In this document: piece after piece, positions 1-8,943 of the stretch | Position numbering within the stretch: the stretch's first letter is position 1 | Layout: each line of letters opens with the position of its first letter | DNA from: Acidimicrobiia bacterium | GTDB lineage: Bacteria; Actinomycetota; Acidimicrobiia; IMCC26256; PALSA-610 | DNA length: 64,000 nucleotides | Direction of reading: 5' to 3' | NCBI GenBank assembly: GCA_026002935.1 | Contig: BPGH01000001.1 | Location: 1,537,965 to 1,601,964 of the forward strand | Made by a program: the position numbers and the translations under genes | Notes under the pieces: model-generated | Databases searched by the model: none | What the model was told of the DNA's origin: nothing | The model's input: the letters and a program-made list of their open reading frames with translations, nothing else

Positions 1-417
1 CGCGATCACCTGGAGCGACTCCTCGAGCGCGCGCAGCCGCGACCCGGCGGTGCCGAACTCGTAGCCGTACTCCTCGTAGTCGCGCGCGAACCAGCCGGCG
101 CCGAGACCGAGCACGAACCGGCCGTGGCTGAGGTGGTCGATCGTGCGGGCCATGTCCGCCAGCAGGTTCGGGTTCCGGTAGCCGTTGCAGGTGACGAGGG
201 CGCCGAGGTGCGCGTGCCGGGTCTCGACCGCCATCGCGGCCAGCAGCGTGTACGCCTCGAAGTGGGCGGCGTCCGGGTCGCCGTACAGCGGGAAGAAGTG
301 GTCCCACAGCCAGAGGCTGTCGACCCCCAGGGCGTCCGCGGCCCGCCAGGCGTCGCGCAGCGCGTCGACCGTGGTCGCCTGCGGGTGCAGCTGCACGCCT
401 ACGCGGAAGCGTCGCAT
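1..417 (-). CDS. LLM-class F420-dependent oxidoreductase, N-terminal part (cut by window edge)
   Basis: The 139 visible residues start [15 protein letters not shown] and continue with a luciferase-like (beta/alpha)8-barrel N-terminus. Seen are the W-x-W-D-H-F-F segment, a run resembling the substrate/cofactor pocket ([13 protein letters not shown]), and the [15 protein letters not shown] motif typical of this family. Members use reduced coenzyme F420 (sometimes FMN) for hydride transfer to varied substrates, so the substrate cannot be told. The C-terminus lies outside the window. A second family member lies about 1.3 kb downstream and cofC is present near 46 kb, consistent with an F420-using host. 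It reads away from nothing visible upstream; the RNase D gene follows on the same strand 31 nt before its start. Confidence 0.8.
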   Translation of the reverse strand, partial: MRRFRVGVQLHPQATTVDALRDAWRAADALGVDSLWLWDHFFPLYGDPDAAHFEAYTLLAAMAVETRHAHLGALVTCNGYRNPNLLADMARTIDHLSHGRFVLGLGAGWFARDYEEYGYEFGTAGSRLRALEESLQVIA

Positions 418-448
418 CGCCTCTCCTCGGTTCGCCCGGCGCCGGAGG

Positions 449-1591
449 CTACCGGTCGCGCATCTCGATGCGGCGGCCGCCGTCGGCGAGGGCGAGCACC
501 GCCTCGCCGGCGAGCAGCCGCCGCAGCGGCTCGCCGACCAGCTCGGCGCGCCAGCCGGACGCGAGCCGGCTCGGCTCGCCCTGGACGAGCCGCGCCAGGT
601 CGGCGCGGGTGGCGAGGACCGCCGGGTCGAGGTCGAGCTCGGCGGCGCGCTGGGCGAGCCACGCGGCGAGCACGGTGACGGCCGGGGCGAGGCCGCGGTC
701 GACGCGGTCGGGCTCGGGCAGGCGCAGCTCGTCCGGCCGGAGCTGCAGGCCGCGATCGACCGCCGCGAGCACCGCCTCGCCGGTGCCGTTGCGCAGCACC
801 CGGTGGTCGACCCCGCGCACCGACGCGAGCTCGTCGACCGAGCGCGGCGGGCGGTGCACGATCCCCGCGAGGGCGAGGTCCGACAGCACGTAGCGCGGCG
901 GGACGTCGAGCTCGGCGGCCGTGCGCTCCCGCCACGCGGCGACCTCCTGCGCGACGCCGCGCGCCCGGCCCCGGAGCTGGCGGGCGCCCTTGATCCGCCA
1001 CCAGGCGCTGTCGGGTTCGGGCCGGGCGCGCACCCGCGTCCGGCGCTCCTCGCACTCGTCCTCCGCCCAGGCCCGCCGGCCGGTGGCGTCGAGGCGCTCG
1101 CACAGGGCGTCGTGGAGGTCGAGCAGGTGCGCGACGTCGGCCGCCGCGTAGTCGCGTTGCTCGGCGCGCAGTGGGCGCCGGGTCCAGTCGGTGAGGCGGT
1201 CGCCCTTGGCGAGGCGCACACCGAGCAGGCGCTCGACGAGGCTCGAAAGCGACGGCGTCCCCAGCCCGACGAAGCTGGCCGCGACCTGCGTGTCGAACAG
1301 GCGGGTGGGCCCGCGCCCGCACGCGCGCTCGAGGATCGCGAGGTCCTGCTCGGCGGCGTGGGCGACCATCAGGCCGGGGCCGGCGAGCACCTCCGCGAGG
1401 GGTGCCGGGTCGACGGCGAGCGGGTCGACGAGCGCGACGCCGCCGGGCCACGAGCACTGCACGAGGGCGAGGCGCGGCCAGTAGGAGCGCTCGCCGTGGA
1501 ACTCGGTGTCGAGACCGTACCGGGGCTCGTCGCGCAGCCGGGCGACGAGCTCACCGAGCGTGTCGCGGCGGTCGATCCACAACGGTTCCAC
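449..1591 (-). CDS. rnd: Ribonuclease D (3'-5' exoribonuclease)
   Basis: DEDD-family exonuclease with a C-terminal HRDC domain, about 380 residues, the usual RNase D size. Exo I is G-L-D-T-E-F (D28, E30); Exo II lies in V-A-H-A-A-E-Q-D-L; Exo III is the DYAAADV tyrosine/aspartate motif. The HRDC region follows from about residue 205 ([12 protein letters not shown]...). RNase D trims tRNA 3' ends and other stable RNAs in the cytoplasm. I chose the GTG that gives [11 protein letters not shown], because the family starts at this point; upstream in-frame extension is low-complexity and unlike any RNase D. It may be cotranscribed with the F420 oxidoreductase that follows 31 nt later. Confidence 0.9.
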   Translation of the reverse strand: MEPLWIDRRDTLGELVARLRDEPRYGLDTEFHGERSYWPRLALVQCSWPGGVALVDPLAVDPAPLAEVLAGPGLMVAHAAEQDLAILERACGRGPTRLFDTQVAASFVGLGTPSLSSLVERLLGVRLAKGDRLTDWTRRPLRAEQRDYAAADVAHLLDLHDALCERLDATGRRAWAEDECEERRTRVRARPEPDSAWWRIKGARQLRGRARGVAQEVAAWRERTAAELDVPPRYVLSDLALAGIVHRPPRSVDELASVRGVDHRVLRNGTGEAVLAAVDRGLQLRPDELRLPEPDRVDRGLAPAVTVLAAWLAQRAAELDLDPAVLATRADLARLVQGEPSRLASGWRAELVGEPLRRLLAGEAVLALADGGRRIEMRDR

Positions 1592-1735
1592 CCCGCCATC
1601 CTGCCGGATGGCGCGACCGGCTGCGCGCCTGCCGGTTGGTCGCGGCGGCCGCAACTGGTAGAAACTAGAAATCGGTCGGCCTGGGCGGCGAGCCCCCACC
1701 TCGCCACCCGGCCGGCCGTCGACGCGTGGCGGCCG

Positions 1736-2656
1736 TCACGGGCCGCCCGGCCCGCCGAGCGCGGCGCGCACCTCCGCGAGGCGCTCGAACGACGCGAGCA
1801 CCGCGGCCTGGTCGTCCGCGAGGTGGCGGACCACCACGTCGGTGTAGCCGAGCTCGCCGAGCCGCGCGAACGCCTCCGCGACCCGCCCGGGGCCGCCGGT
1901 GATCGTCGCCGCCGGGTCGAAGCCCCGGTAGCCGCGCGCGAGCACCGGGCCGGCGACCGCGGCGGCGTCCGCGTCGTCGGCGCCGACGTGGACGTCGCGC
2001 CGGATCGCGATGGTCCCCGGCGTGCGGCCGTGGCGCGCACACGCCTCGCGGTACTCCGCGATCAGCCGCGCCGCCTCGGCCGGCGTCGCCTCCGGCCCGG
2101 CCAGGAAGGCGTCGCCCAGGCGCGCCGCCCGGTCGACGGCACGGGGCGCCGCGGCCCCGATCCACACCTCGAGCGGCTCGGGCGGCACCGGTGCGACGCG
2201 TGCCCGCTCGATGCGCAGCGGGTGCTCGGTCGTGACCTCCTCGCCCGCGCAGAGCCGCCGCACGACGTCGAGCGCCGCCTCGAAGCGCGCCACCCGGTCG
2301 GCGAGCCGGACACCCATCGCCGCGAACTGCGCCTCGCCGCCGCCGATCGCGCACTGCATCACGAACCGCCCGCGCGCGATCGCGGCGAGCGTCCCGACCT
2401 GCTCCGCGACGAGCACCGGGTGCCACAGGGGCAGCAGGAACAGCGCCCCGGCCGGACGGTCGTCCCACTCCGCGAGCAGCCGCCCGAGCATCGGGACGTT
2501 CTGGTAGTAGGGCACGGGCACGTTGTGGTGGTCGCCGACGAACAGGTGGTCGAGCCCGGCGTCGCGCGCGGCCCGTGCCCGCTCCACCATCCAGCGGGCA
2601 CCGACGCGGGGGTCGACCGGCCCGTACCCGCTGCGCAGCGACACCCCGACCCTCAC
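1736..2656 (-). CDS. LLM-class F420-dependent oxidoreductase
   Basis: A 306-residue luciferase-like monooxygenase-fold protein. The N-terminus MRVGVSLRSGYGP is followed by V-G-D-H-H-N-V-P, the PLWHPVLVAEQVGTLA segment and R-F-V-M-Q-C-A-I-G-G-G-E, all characteristic of the F420-dependent LLM group. A C-terminal G-G-P-G-R-V-A-E-A-F segment matches the usual cofactor-phosphate region. Substrate is unknown; family members reduce or oxidise secondary metabolites, lipids and xenobiotics. It is divergent from the VOC protein gene, with only about 30 bp between the starts, so the two promoters must overlap. No indel is seen in it, unlike the genes from 7 kb on. Confidence 0.85.
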   Translation of the reverse strand: MRVGVSLRSGYGPVDPRVGARWMVERARAARDAGLDHLFVGDHHNVPVPYYQNVPMLGRLLAEWDDRPAGALFLLPLWHPVLVAEQVGTLAAIARGRFVMQCAIGGGEAQFAAMGVRLADRVARFEAALDVVRRLCAGEEVTTEHPLRIERARVAPVPPEPLEVWIGAAAPRAVDRAARLGDAFLAGPEATPAEAARLIAEYREACARHGRTPGTIAIRRDVHVGADDADAAAVAGPVLARGYRGFDPAATITGGPGRVAEAFARLGELGYTDVVVRHLADDQAAVLASFERLAEVRAALGGPGGP

Positions 2657-2685
2657 GCCGCGCAGCCTCGCGCGATCATCCCGGG

Positions 2686-3198
2686 ATGGCGAACCCCGAC
2701 CTCACGGCGCTGGCGGCCCGGCGCGCCGAGCTGCGCGCGCGGTACCTGCGGCCCGAGGGCGAGCGACCGGCGTCCACGGGCGGCGGCGTGCACCACCTCG
2801 CGCTCATCTGCGCCGACCCCGAACGGACGATCCGCTTCTACCAGGACGTGCTCGGCTTCCCGCTGTACGAGCTGTTCGAGAACCGTGACTACCCGGGCTC
2901 GACGCACTTCTTCCTCGACATCGGCAACGGCAACCTGCTCGCGTTCTTCGACTTCCCGGGCCTGGGCCTCGAACCCGTGCCGGAGGGCATCGGCGGCGTG
3001 CAGCACGTCGCGATCTCGGTGACCGACGAGGTGTTCGAGCGCACCAAGCGCGTGCTGTCGGAGCACGGGATCGACTACATCGGCCCCGACCGCGGCGTGC
3101 ACGAGTCGATCTACTTCAAGGATCCCGACGGCATCCAGATCGAGTTCATCCGCCAGCCGCTGATGACGCCGCCGGAGTCCGCGCCGACCGAGGCCTGA
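2686..3198 (+). CDS. VOC-family (glyoxalase/bleomycin-resistance fold) protein
   Basis: A 170-residue single vicinal-oxygen-chelate protein. After a 35-residue N-terminal extension the fold begins at VHHLALICADPERTI, with a likely metal-binding His. A second beta-alpha-beta-beta-beta half follows (VQHVAISV...), closing with D-P-D-G-I-Q-I-E-F, whose Glu is the usual last metal ligand. Members include lactoylglutathione lyases, dioxygenases and resistance proteins, so the reaction cannot be assigned. ATG is used; a weak GATCAT box sits 6 nt upstream, so the mRNA may be leaderless. It is divergent from the F420 oxidoreductase and convergent with ccdA. Confidence 0.8.
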   Translation: MANPDLTALAARRAELRARYLRPEGERPASTGGGVHHLALICADPERTIRFYQDVLGFPLYELFENRDYPGSTHFFLDIGNGNLLAFFDFPGLGLEPVPEGIGGVQHVAISVTDEVFERTKRVLSEHGIDYIGPDRGVHESIYFKDPDGIQIEFIRQPLMTPPESAPTEA

Positions 3199-3220
3199 GC
3201 GCGCGGCGGACGGCGCGCCG

Positions 3221-4000
3221 TCAGCCGAGCTCGACCAGCCACTCGAACGGCGTCCCGCGCAGGAGCTCGGCGAGCTCGGCGCTCACGCGGCTCAGGCTGT
3301 CGAACATCAGCAGGAGCCCGAACGCGCCGATCACGACCGCCGAGCCGCCGACGAGCAGCGCGAAGTGCCGCTTCACCCAGCCGATCGCCCCCTCGAGCCG
3401 CCCGAGCGCGAGGCCGGCGACGAGGAACGGCACCCCGAGGCCCAGCGTGTACACCGCGAGCAGCGTCGCGCCCGCCCACACCTGCTCCTCGTTCAGCGCG
3501 ATCGCGTTGATCGACCCGAGGATGGGGCCGATGCACGGCGACCAGCCGAACCCGAACGCCAGCCCGGCGACGAACGGGGCCGCGGTGCCGAAGCGCCCGA
3601 GGTTCGGGTGGAAGCGCCGCTCCTGGTAGAGCCACGGCGCCCGCAGGAACAGCGACCCGAGCAGGAACAGCGCCATCATCACCATCAGCGTGCCGGTGAG
3701 GCGCGTCAGCAGCTCGCGGTGCTCGTTGAGGAGCCGGCCCAGGCTCGACGCCGCGAGGCCGAGCGACACGAACACCACGCCGAACCCGGCGACGAACAGC
3801 CCGGTCGTCCGCACGATCTGGCGGACGTGCGCGCGCGAGCCCTCCTGGAGCGCGGCGACGTCGAGGCCGGTCACGATCGACAGGTACGCGGGCAGCAGCG
3901 GCAGCACGCACGGCGACAGGAACGAGACGATCCCGCCGCCGAACGCGGCGAGGTACGCGAAGACGCTGACCTCGTCGAACCCGGAGCCGAGCGCGAGCAC
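3221..4000 (-). CDS. ccdA: Cytochrome c biogenesis / thiol-disulfide transmembrane protein CcdA
   Basis: A 259-residue membrane protein with about six hydrophobic segments. Redox-active cysteines sit in the motifs SFLSPCVLPLLPAYLS (first helix pair) and FGWSPCIGPILGSI (fourth helix), the signature of the CcdA/DsbD-beta family. CcdA carries reducing equivalents from cytoplasmic thioredoxin across the membrane to extracytoplasmic apocytochrome or thioredoxin-like proteins. The start is GTG; a CACAAT box ends 6 nt before it, suggesting a leaderless transcript. No CcsX/ResA partner is next to it. It is divergent from the SDR gene and shares its 140-bp control region. Confidence 0.9.
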   Translation of the reverse strand: MLALGSGFDEVSVFAYLAAFGGGIVSFLSPCVLPLLPAYLSIVTGLDVAALQEGSRAHVRQIVRTTGLFVAGFGVVFVSLGLAASSLGRLLNEHRELLTRLTGTLMVMMALFLLGSLFLRAPWLYQERRFHPNLGRFGTAAPFVAGLAFGFGWSPCIGPILGSINAIALNEEQVWAGATLLAVYTLGLGVPFLVAGLALGRLEGAIGWVKRHFALLVGGSAVVIGAFGLLLMFDSLSRVSAELAELLRGTPFEWLVELG

Positions 4001-4095
4001 CGCCCCATTGTGGGGCGCGCCCCGGACCGGTCACGACTCGCCCGGTCCCGGCGCGTCCGCGCGGCCGGGCCGGGAGGGCCGGCGGGCGCGGGGCC

Positions 4096-4121
4096 TAGGC
4101 TCCCGCCTGACGCGTCGTCAG
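4096..4121 (+). promoter_or_regulatory. Putative -10 box and dyad upstream of the SDR gene
   Basis: A TAGGCT hexamer (4096-4101) resembles an actinobacterial -10 box. Just downstream lies a 6-bp inverted repeat CTGACG-CGT-CGTCAG (4107-4121), placed where a repressor would bind between promoter and start. A good Shine-Dalgarno (GGAGGAG) lies about 6 nt before the GTG start. No regulator gene is adjacent, so the binding protein is unknown. Confidence 0.4.
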
Positions 4122-4140
4122 ATCAGGGCAGGAGGAGCCG

Positions 4141-4944
4141 GTGGCAGCGGTGCGGGACATGTTCGACCTGTCGGGGCGGGTGGCCGTGCTCACCGGGGTG
4201 GCGAGCGGGATCGGCAAGGCGACGGCGCGGACCCTCGCGGCGGCCGGGGCGACGATCGTCGGCGGCGACCTCGACGAGGCGGGCGCCCGGGCCACCGCGA
4301 CCGAGATCGCCGGCGACGGCGGCACCGCGGTGGCGATGCGCACCGACGTCACCCGCCGCGCCGACGTCGACGCCCTCGTCGACCGGGCCGCGTCCGAGTT
4401 CGGCCGGGTCGACGTCGTCGGCAACATCGCGGGCGTCCCGCACAACAAGATGGTCGCCGAGGTGACCGACGAGGAGTTCGAGCGGATCCTCGCGATCAAC
4501 CTGAAGTCGGTCTTCTACGGGTGCCAGGCCGCGATCCGGCACATGATCCCCCAGGGGTCGGGCTGCATCGTCAACATCTCGTCGGGGGCGATCGACACCC
4601 CGGCGCCGACCCTCGCCTGCTACGGGATGACGAAGGCCGCGGTCGCGATGCTGACCAAGACGCTCGCGACGGAGGTGGGCCGCCACGGCATCCGGGTCAA
4701 CGCCATCGCGCCGGGCATGATCCTCACGAACTTCTCGCGGCACAACTTCGTCGACGAGCAGGGCAACGTCGTGCCGGAGCGGCTCGAGCAGTACCACAAG
4801 CGGGCGAGCGCGCTCGCCCCGCTCGGCCGTGCCGGCGACCCGCAGGACGTCGCGAACACCTTCTGGTACCTCGTGTCGGACGCGGCGAGCTTCGTGACCG
4901 GCCAGATCGAGCGGCCCAACGGCGGCGTCTCGATGCCCTGGTGA
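4141..4944 (+). CDS. SDR-family NAD(P)-dependent oxidoreductase
   Basis: A classical short-chain dehydrogenase of 267 residues. The cofactor motif T-G-V-A-S-G-I-G is at residues 18-25, the NxAG-like motif is N-I-A-G, the catalytic serine is in INISSG, and Y161-x3-K165 forms the active site. Asp after the second beta strand (GGDLDEAG) suggests NAD rather than NADP preference. Such enzymes oxidise alcohols or reduce ketones, often 3-oxoacyl substrates; the precise substrate is not visible. The GTG start is supported by a strong Shine-Dalgarno. The gene stands alone between ccdA (divergent) and the cNMP-binding gene (convergent). Confidence 0.88.
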   Translation: MAAVRDMFDLSGRVAVLTGVASGIGKATARTLAAAGATIVGGDLDEAGARATATEIAGDGGTAVAMRTDVTRRADVDALVDRAASEFGRVDVVGNIAGVPHNKMVAEVTDEEFERILAINLKSVFYGCQAAIRHMIPQGSGCIVNISSGAIDTPAPTLACYGMTKAAVAMLTKTLATEVGRHGIRVNAIAPGMILTNFSRHNFVDEQGNVVPERLEQYHKRASALAPLGRAGDPQDVANTFWYLVSDAASFVTGQIERPNGGVSMPW

Positions 4945-4964
4945 CCGCCCCGGCCGGCCTCCCG

Positions 4965-5384
4965 TCACAGGGTGCGGGAGTCGGCCTCCTGGAGCCGGCG
5001 GGCGACGCCGCACAGCAGCGCCATGGCGAACCCCGGCGTCTCGTCGAGCATCTTGACGAACGCGGGCCGCGTGAGCACGAGCAGCTCCATCGGCGTCTCG
5101 GCGACGACCGTCGCGGTGCGGGCGCCGCCGTCGAGCAGGGCCAGCTCCCCGAACGCGTCGCCCGGGCCCAGCGTGCCGACCCGGCGGCCGTTGCGCGAGA
5201 CGCGCGCGTCGCCCGCGACGATCACGAAGAACTCGCGCCCGAGCTGGCCCTCGCCGGTGAGCACGTGGCCGGGCCCGACGCGGACCCGCTCCGACTGCTG
5301 GGTCACCGTGCGCAGGTCCTTCTTCGTGCACGCGGCGAACAGCGGGATGCGCCGGTAGGACGCGAGGAGGTCGTCGGCGGCCAC
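4965..5384 (-). CDS. Cyclic-nucleotide-binding domain protein
   Basis: A 139-residue protein that is little more than one Crp-type cNMP-binding domain. Seen are the N-terminal I-P-L-F-A-A-C-T helix, the G-R-E-F-F-V-I-V-A-G-D-A strand and the phosphate-binding cassette F-G-E-L-A-L-L-D-G-G-A-R-T-A-T. There is no DNA-binding helix-turn-helix, so it is not a Crp regulator; small stand-alone cNMP sensors of this kind are common in actinobacteria. A class III nucleotidyl cyclase at 50 kb could supply the ligand, but that link is inference. The start is GTG; it is the upstream neighbour of the enoyl-CoA hydratase on the same strand, in reverse order. Confidence 0.82.
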   Translation of the reverse strand: MAADDLLASYRRIPLFAACTKKDLRTVTQQSERVRVGPGHVLTGEGQLGREFFVIVAGDARVSRNGRRVGTLGPGDAFGELALLDGGARTATVVAETPMELLVLTRPAFVKMLDETPGFAMALLCGVARRLQEADSRTL

Positions 5385-5428
5385 CGGGGCATTCGAGCAC
5401 GGGGCGCGCGGGGCCGTCCAGACGGCCG

Positions 5429-6253
5429 TCAGCGGCCCTCGAATCGGGGCTCGCGCCGTTCGGCGAACGACCGCATTCCCTCCCGGAAGTCGTGGGTCGC
5501 CATCAGCTCCGCGAGCTGCAGCAGCACGTGGTCGGTGTGCGCCGTGAACGACTCGGAGAGCCCGGCCCGGAACAGCTTCTTGATGGCGCGCACGGCGAGC
5601 GGGGCGTTCGCCGCGATCTCCGCCGCCCAGGCGTGCGCCGTCGGGAGCAGCTCGTCGTCGGGCACGACCGCGTTGACGAGCCCGAGCGCCGCGGCGCGCC
5701 CGGCCGGCAGCTCGCGCGCGAGGAACGCGATCTCGGCGGCGCGCGCCCAGCCGACCAGCCGCGGCAGGTACCAGGTCCCGCCGCTCTCGGGCACGATCCC
5801 CCGGCGGGCGAAGCCGGGGATGATGCGCGCCGACTCCCCGGCGAGCCGCAGGTCGCAGCCGAGCGCGAGGTCGACGCCGTAGCCGACCGCCGCGCCGTTG
5901 ATCGCCGCGATCACCGGCGTGTCGATCTCGTGCAGCACGACCGTCGGGATGTCGCGCGTGAGCCCCTGGGCCGTCGCGCCGCCGCCGGGGATGACCTTCC
6001 CGCCGGCGCCGATGCCGGTGCCGGCCAGTGCGTCCTTGATGTCGAGGCCCGCGCAGAACCCGGCGCCCGCGCCGGTGAGCACGATCGCGCGCACCCCGCC
6101 GTCGCGATCCGCGCGCAGCAGCGCCTCGGTGAGCTCCCGCAGCAGGCGCAGCGAGATCGCGTTCCGGCGGTGGGGCCGGTTCAGCGTGATCGTCGCGACG
6201 TGGTCGCGCGCCTCGTAGAGGACCTCGGGCCCGTCGGTGGTCGCGTCGCTCAT
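5429..6253 (-). CDS. Enoyl-CoA hydratase/isomerase family protein (crotonase fold)
   Basis: A 274-residue crotonase. Seen are NRPHRRNAISLRLLREL, the oxyanion-hole segment T-G-A-G-A-G-F-C-A-G-L-D and the second one INGAAVGYGVDLALGCDLR, followed by ESGGTWYLPRLVG where the hydratase glutamates usually sit. The Gly-Asp pattern (GFCAGLDIKD) suits enoyl-CoA hydratases acting on branched or unusual acyl-CoA, but isomerase or hydrolase activity is not excluded. Its ATG overlaps the stop of the D,D-carboxypeptidase gene (ATGA), so the two are translationally coupled despite having no obvious shared pathway. Confidence 0.88.
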   Translation of the reverse strand: MSDATTDGPEVLYEARDHVATITLNRPHRRNAISLRLLRELTEALLRADRDGGVRAIVLTGAGAGFCAGLDIKDALAGTGIGAGGKVIPGGGATAQGLTRDIPTVVLHEIDTPVIAAINGAAVGYGVDLALGCDLRLAGESARIIPGFARRGIVPESGGTWYLPRLVGWARAAEIAFLARELPAGRAAALGLVNAVVPDDELLPTAHAWAAEIAANAPLAVRAIKKLFRAGLSESFTAHTDHVLLQLAELMATHDFREGMRSFAERREPRFEGR

Positions 6254-7615
6254 CGTGGCTCCCGTCTCGAGCGCACCCGGACGTGGGACTCGACGGGCGG
6301 CCCGACCCGGGTGCCCGTCCGGTAGCGGCCGTCCACGACGGGCAGGCCGCCGCTGCGCATCCGCGCCGCGCGGGCCCGCCGCGCCGCGAGCCTCCGGGCC
6401 CGGCGCCGCTTCACCGCCCGGCGGCGCAGCACGAACGCCGCGGCGAGCAGCGCGAGGCCCGCGAGCACGAGGTTGCGGGGCCGGACCAGGCCGCCGCCCG
6501 CCCCGGCGGCGGCCGGGGCCGCCTCGTCCGGCGCGCCGGTCGCGTCGCCGGCCGGGGCCGGGTCGCCCGCGGTGGTCGGGGCACCCGTGGCGGCCGCGCC
6601 CGGGGCCGTGGCCGCGACCGGCGTGCCGCCCGGCGCGGCGGCACCCCGCGCGAGGAGCACGAACGCGTCGCGGTCGGCGACGCGGCGCGCGTACGGATCG
6701 ACCGCGACCGCGGGCAGCACGGCGCCGGTGCCGCCCGTGCAGTTCCCCGCGAACGCCTGGTCGAACAGCGACGCCGCCCACCCGTAGGTGTCCCACGTGC
6801 CGAGCACGACCACGATCAGCGTGCAGCCGCCGCGCGTCGCCGTCGCCGTGAGCGTGTGGCCGGCGCGGTCGGTGTAGCCGGTCTTGAACCCGGTCGCGCC
6901 CTCGTACGCCCGGCTGTTGCCGGGCAGCAGCTTGTTGTGGTTGGTCAGCGAGCGCGGGTTCCCGGCGGGGTCGACGAACTCGTACTCGGCCCGGGCCGCC
7001 CACGTCGCGATCTCCGGCACGGTCAACGCGTTGCGGGTGGCGATCGCGACGTCGTACGCGCTCATGCGGGGCCCCCCGCCGAACGACGCCTCGTCGTCGA
7101 ACCCGGCGGGGTCGGAGAACGTGCTGTCGCGCATCCCGAGCCGCCGTGCCGTCCGCTCCATCGCCCGGGCGAAACCCTCGAGCGACCCGCCGGCGTTCTC
7201 GGCGATCGCGTACGCGGCGTCGTTCGCGGAGGCCATCATCATCGACGCCATGGCGTCGCGCAGCGTCCACCGCTGCCCCGGCGACCATGGCGATGCGGCT
7301 CGCGGGCTGTGCCGCGGCGAGCTCGCTGACGGTGATCGTCGCGTCGGGCGGGAGGCGCTCGACGGCGGTCAGCGCGGTCATGACCTTCGCGGTGCTGGCG
7401 GGGGGCAGCGGCTCGTGCTCGTTCGCGGCCGCGAGCACCGCGCCGGAGTCGGCGTCCACGACGATGTGCGCCTTCGGCGGCGGCGAGGCCGGCGCGACCT
7501 GCGCGGGGCGGGCGCCGGAGACGGCCCCGGCGGGCGGCGCGGGTCCCCCGGGCCCCGCGAGCACGCCCACCACGATCGCGGTGAGCAGCCCGAGCGCGAC
7601 GGAGCGCGTCGACAC
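6250..7615 (-). CDS. D-alanyl-D-alanine carboxypeptidase (PBP5/6 type), frameshifted
   Basis: Penicillin-binding peptidase S11. An N-terminal hydrophobic signal ([17 protein letters not shown]) precedes the catalytic S74-T-A-K77, the S-A-N triad and the K-T-G triad ([10 protein letters not shown]). The enzyme trims the terminal D-Ala of peptidoglycan stem peptides outside the membrane. One +1 base in a C4 run at 7276-7279 splits the reading frame just before the S-A-N motif; removing it restores [10 protein letters not shown]. The C-terminus is unusual: an Ala/Pro-rich linker, a single hydrophobic helix ([16 protein letters not shown]) and a very basic tail, giving an in-membrane anchor with R/K-rich cytoplasmic end. 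The start (GTG) is the most likely of several; the frameshift is probably a sequence error. Confidence 0.82.
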
Positions 7616-7708
7616 GGGGCCGGGCGCGGCGGACCATGCCCGGCCCAGGGTAGGCGCCGCGCCGGGAACGGCTCGGGATCGGGGCACGCGACGTGCCACG
7701 ATGGGCAC

Positions 7709-8900
7709 GTGGCACGCATCTCGGCGCGCATCGGCGCGATCAAGGAGTCCGCGACGCTCGCGGTGGACGCGAAGGCCAAGGCGCTGCGCGCCGCGGGCGA
7801 GAACGTGATCGGCTTCGGCGCCGGCGAGCCGGACTTCCCGACGCCCGAGCACGTCGTCGAGGCCGCCGCGGCGGCGTGCCGCGACCCGCGGTACCACCGC
7901 TACAGCCCCACGGCGGGCCTCCCCGAGCTGCGCGAGGCGATCGCGCGCAAGACCGAGCGCGACTCGGGCGTCACGTTCGCCGCCGAGCAGGTGCTCGTCA
8001 CCAACGGCGGCAAGCACGCGGTCTACAACGCCTTCCAGGTGCTGTGCGACCCCGGTGACGAGGTGCTGCTGCCCGCCCCGTACTGGACGTCGTACCCGGA
8101 GATGATCACGCCTCGCGGGCGGGGTCCCGGTCGTGCTGCCGACCGACGAGCGCACGGGCTTCCGCGTGGACGTCGACCAGCTCGACGCGGCGGTCACACC
8201 CCGCACGAAGGCGCTGCTGTTCGTGTCGCCGAGCAACCCGACCGGCGCGGTCTACCCGCCCGGCGAGGTCGAGGCGATCGGCCGGTGGGCCGCCGAGCGC
8301 GGGATCTGGGTGCTCACCGACGAGATCTACGAGCACCTCACCTACGGCGAGCACCGCTTCTCGTCGCTCCCCGCGCTCGTCCCCGAGGTGCTCGACCGCT
8401 GCATCGTGCTCAACGGCGTCGCGAAGACCTACGCGATGACCGGCTGGCGCGTCGGCTGGATGATCGGGCCGCGCGACGTGATCGCCGCCGCGACGAACCT
8501 GCAGTCGCACTCGACGTCGAACGTGTCGAACGTCGCCCAGGTCGCGGCGCTCGCGGCGGTCGCCGGCGACCTCGACGCGGTCGCGCGGATGCGCGAGGCC
8601 TTCGCGCGGCGCGGCGCCACGATGCACGCGCTGCTCTCGGCGATCCCCGGCGTCACCTGTCTCGAGCCGCAGGGCGCGTTCTACTGCTTCCCGTCCTTCG
8701 CGGGGGTGCTCGGCCGCGAGGTCGCGGGCCGCCCGGTGCGCGACACGCTCGAGCTCGCCGAGGTGCTGCTCGAGGTGGGCAGGGTCGCGGTCGTGCCCGG
8801 CGAGGCCTTCGGGGCCCCGGGCTACGCGCGCCTGTCGTTCGCGCTCGGCGACGACGACCTCGGCGAGGGCGTGCGGCGCATCGCCGAGGTCCTGTCGTGA
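7709..8900 (+). CDS. Class I/II pyridoxal-phosphate aminotransferase (aspartate aminotransferase-like), frameshifted
   Basis: About 397 residues in the aspartate aminotransferase subgroup Igamma: [39 protein letters not shown], the Schiff-base lysine in [16 protein letters not shown], and a C-terminal R-L-S-F-A. The likely reaction is L-aspartate/2-oxoglutarate transamination, although tyrosine or prephenate transaminases look similar. An extra C near 8111 (ACGCCTCGC instead of ACGCTCGC) breaks the frame between Y-P-E-M-I-T and V-V-L-P-T-D-E; all other residues are intact, so I read it as one gene. A CACGAT box 6 nt before the GTG suggests a leaderless mRNA. Confidence 0.82.
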
Positions 8901-8943
8901 CGACCCCCGGCCCGCGCCGGCCGATCCTCTAGCCTCGGCGCCG

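Noticed and set aside
185..3022. Long plus-strand open frame (945 codons) at the left end
   Set aside because: It is antisense to the F420 oxidoreductases and RNase D, has Arg/Ala/Gly composition and no domain; a high-GC shadow.
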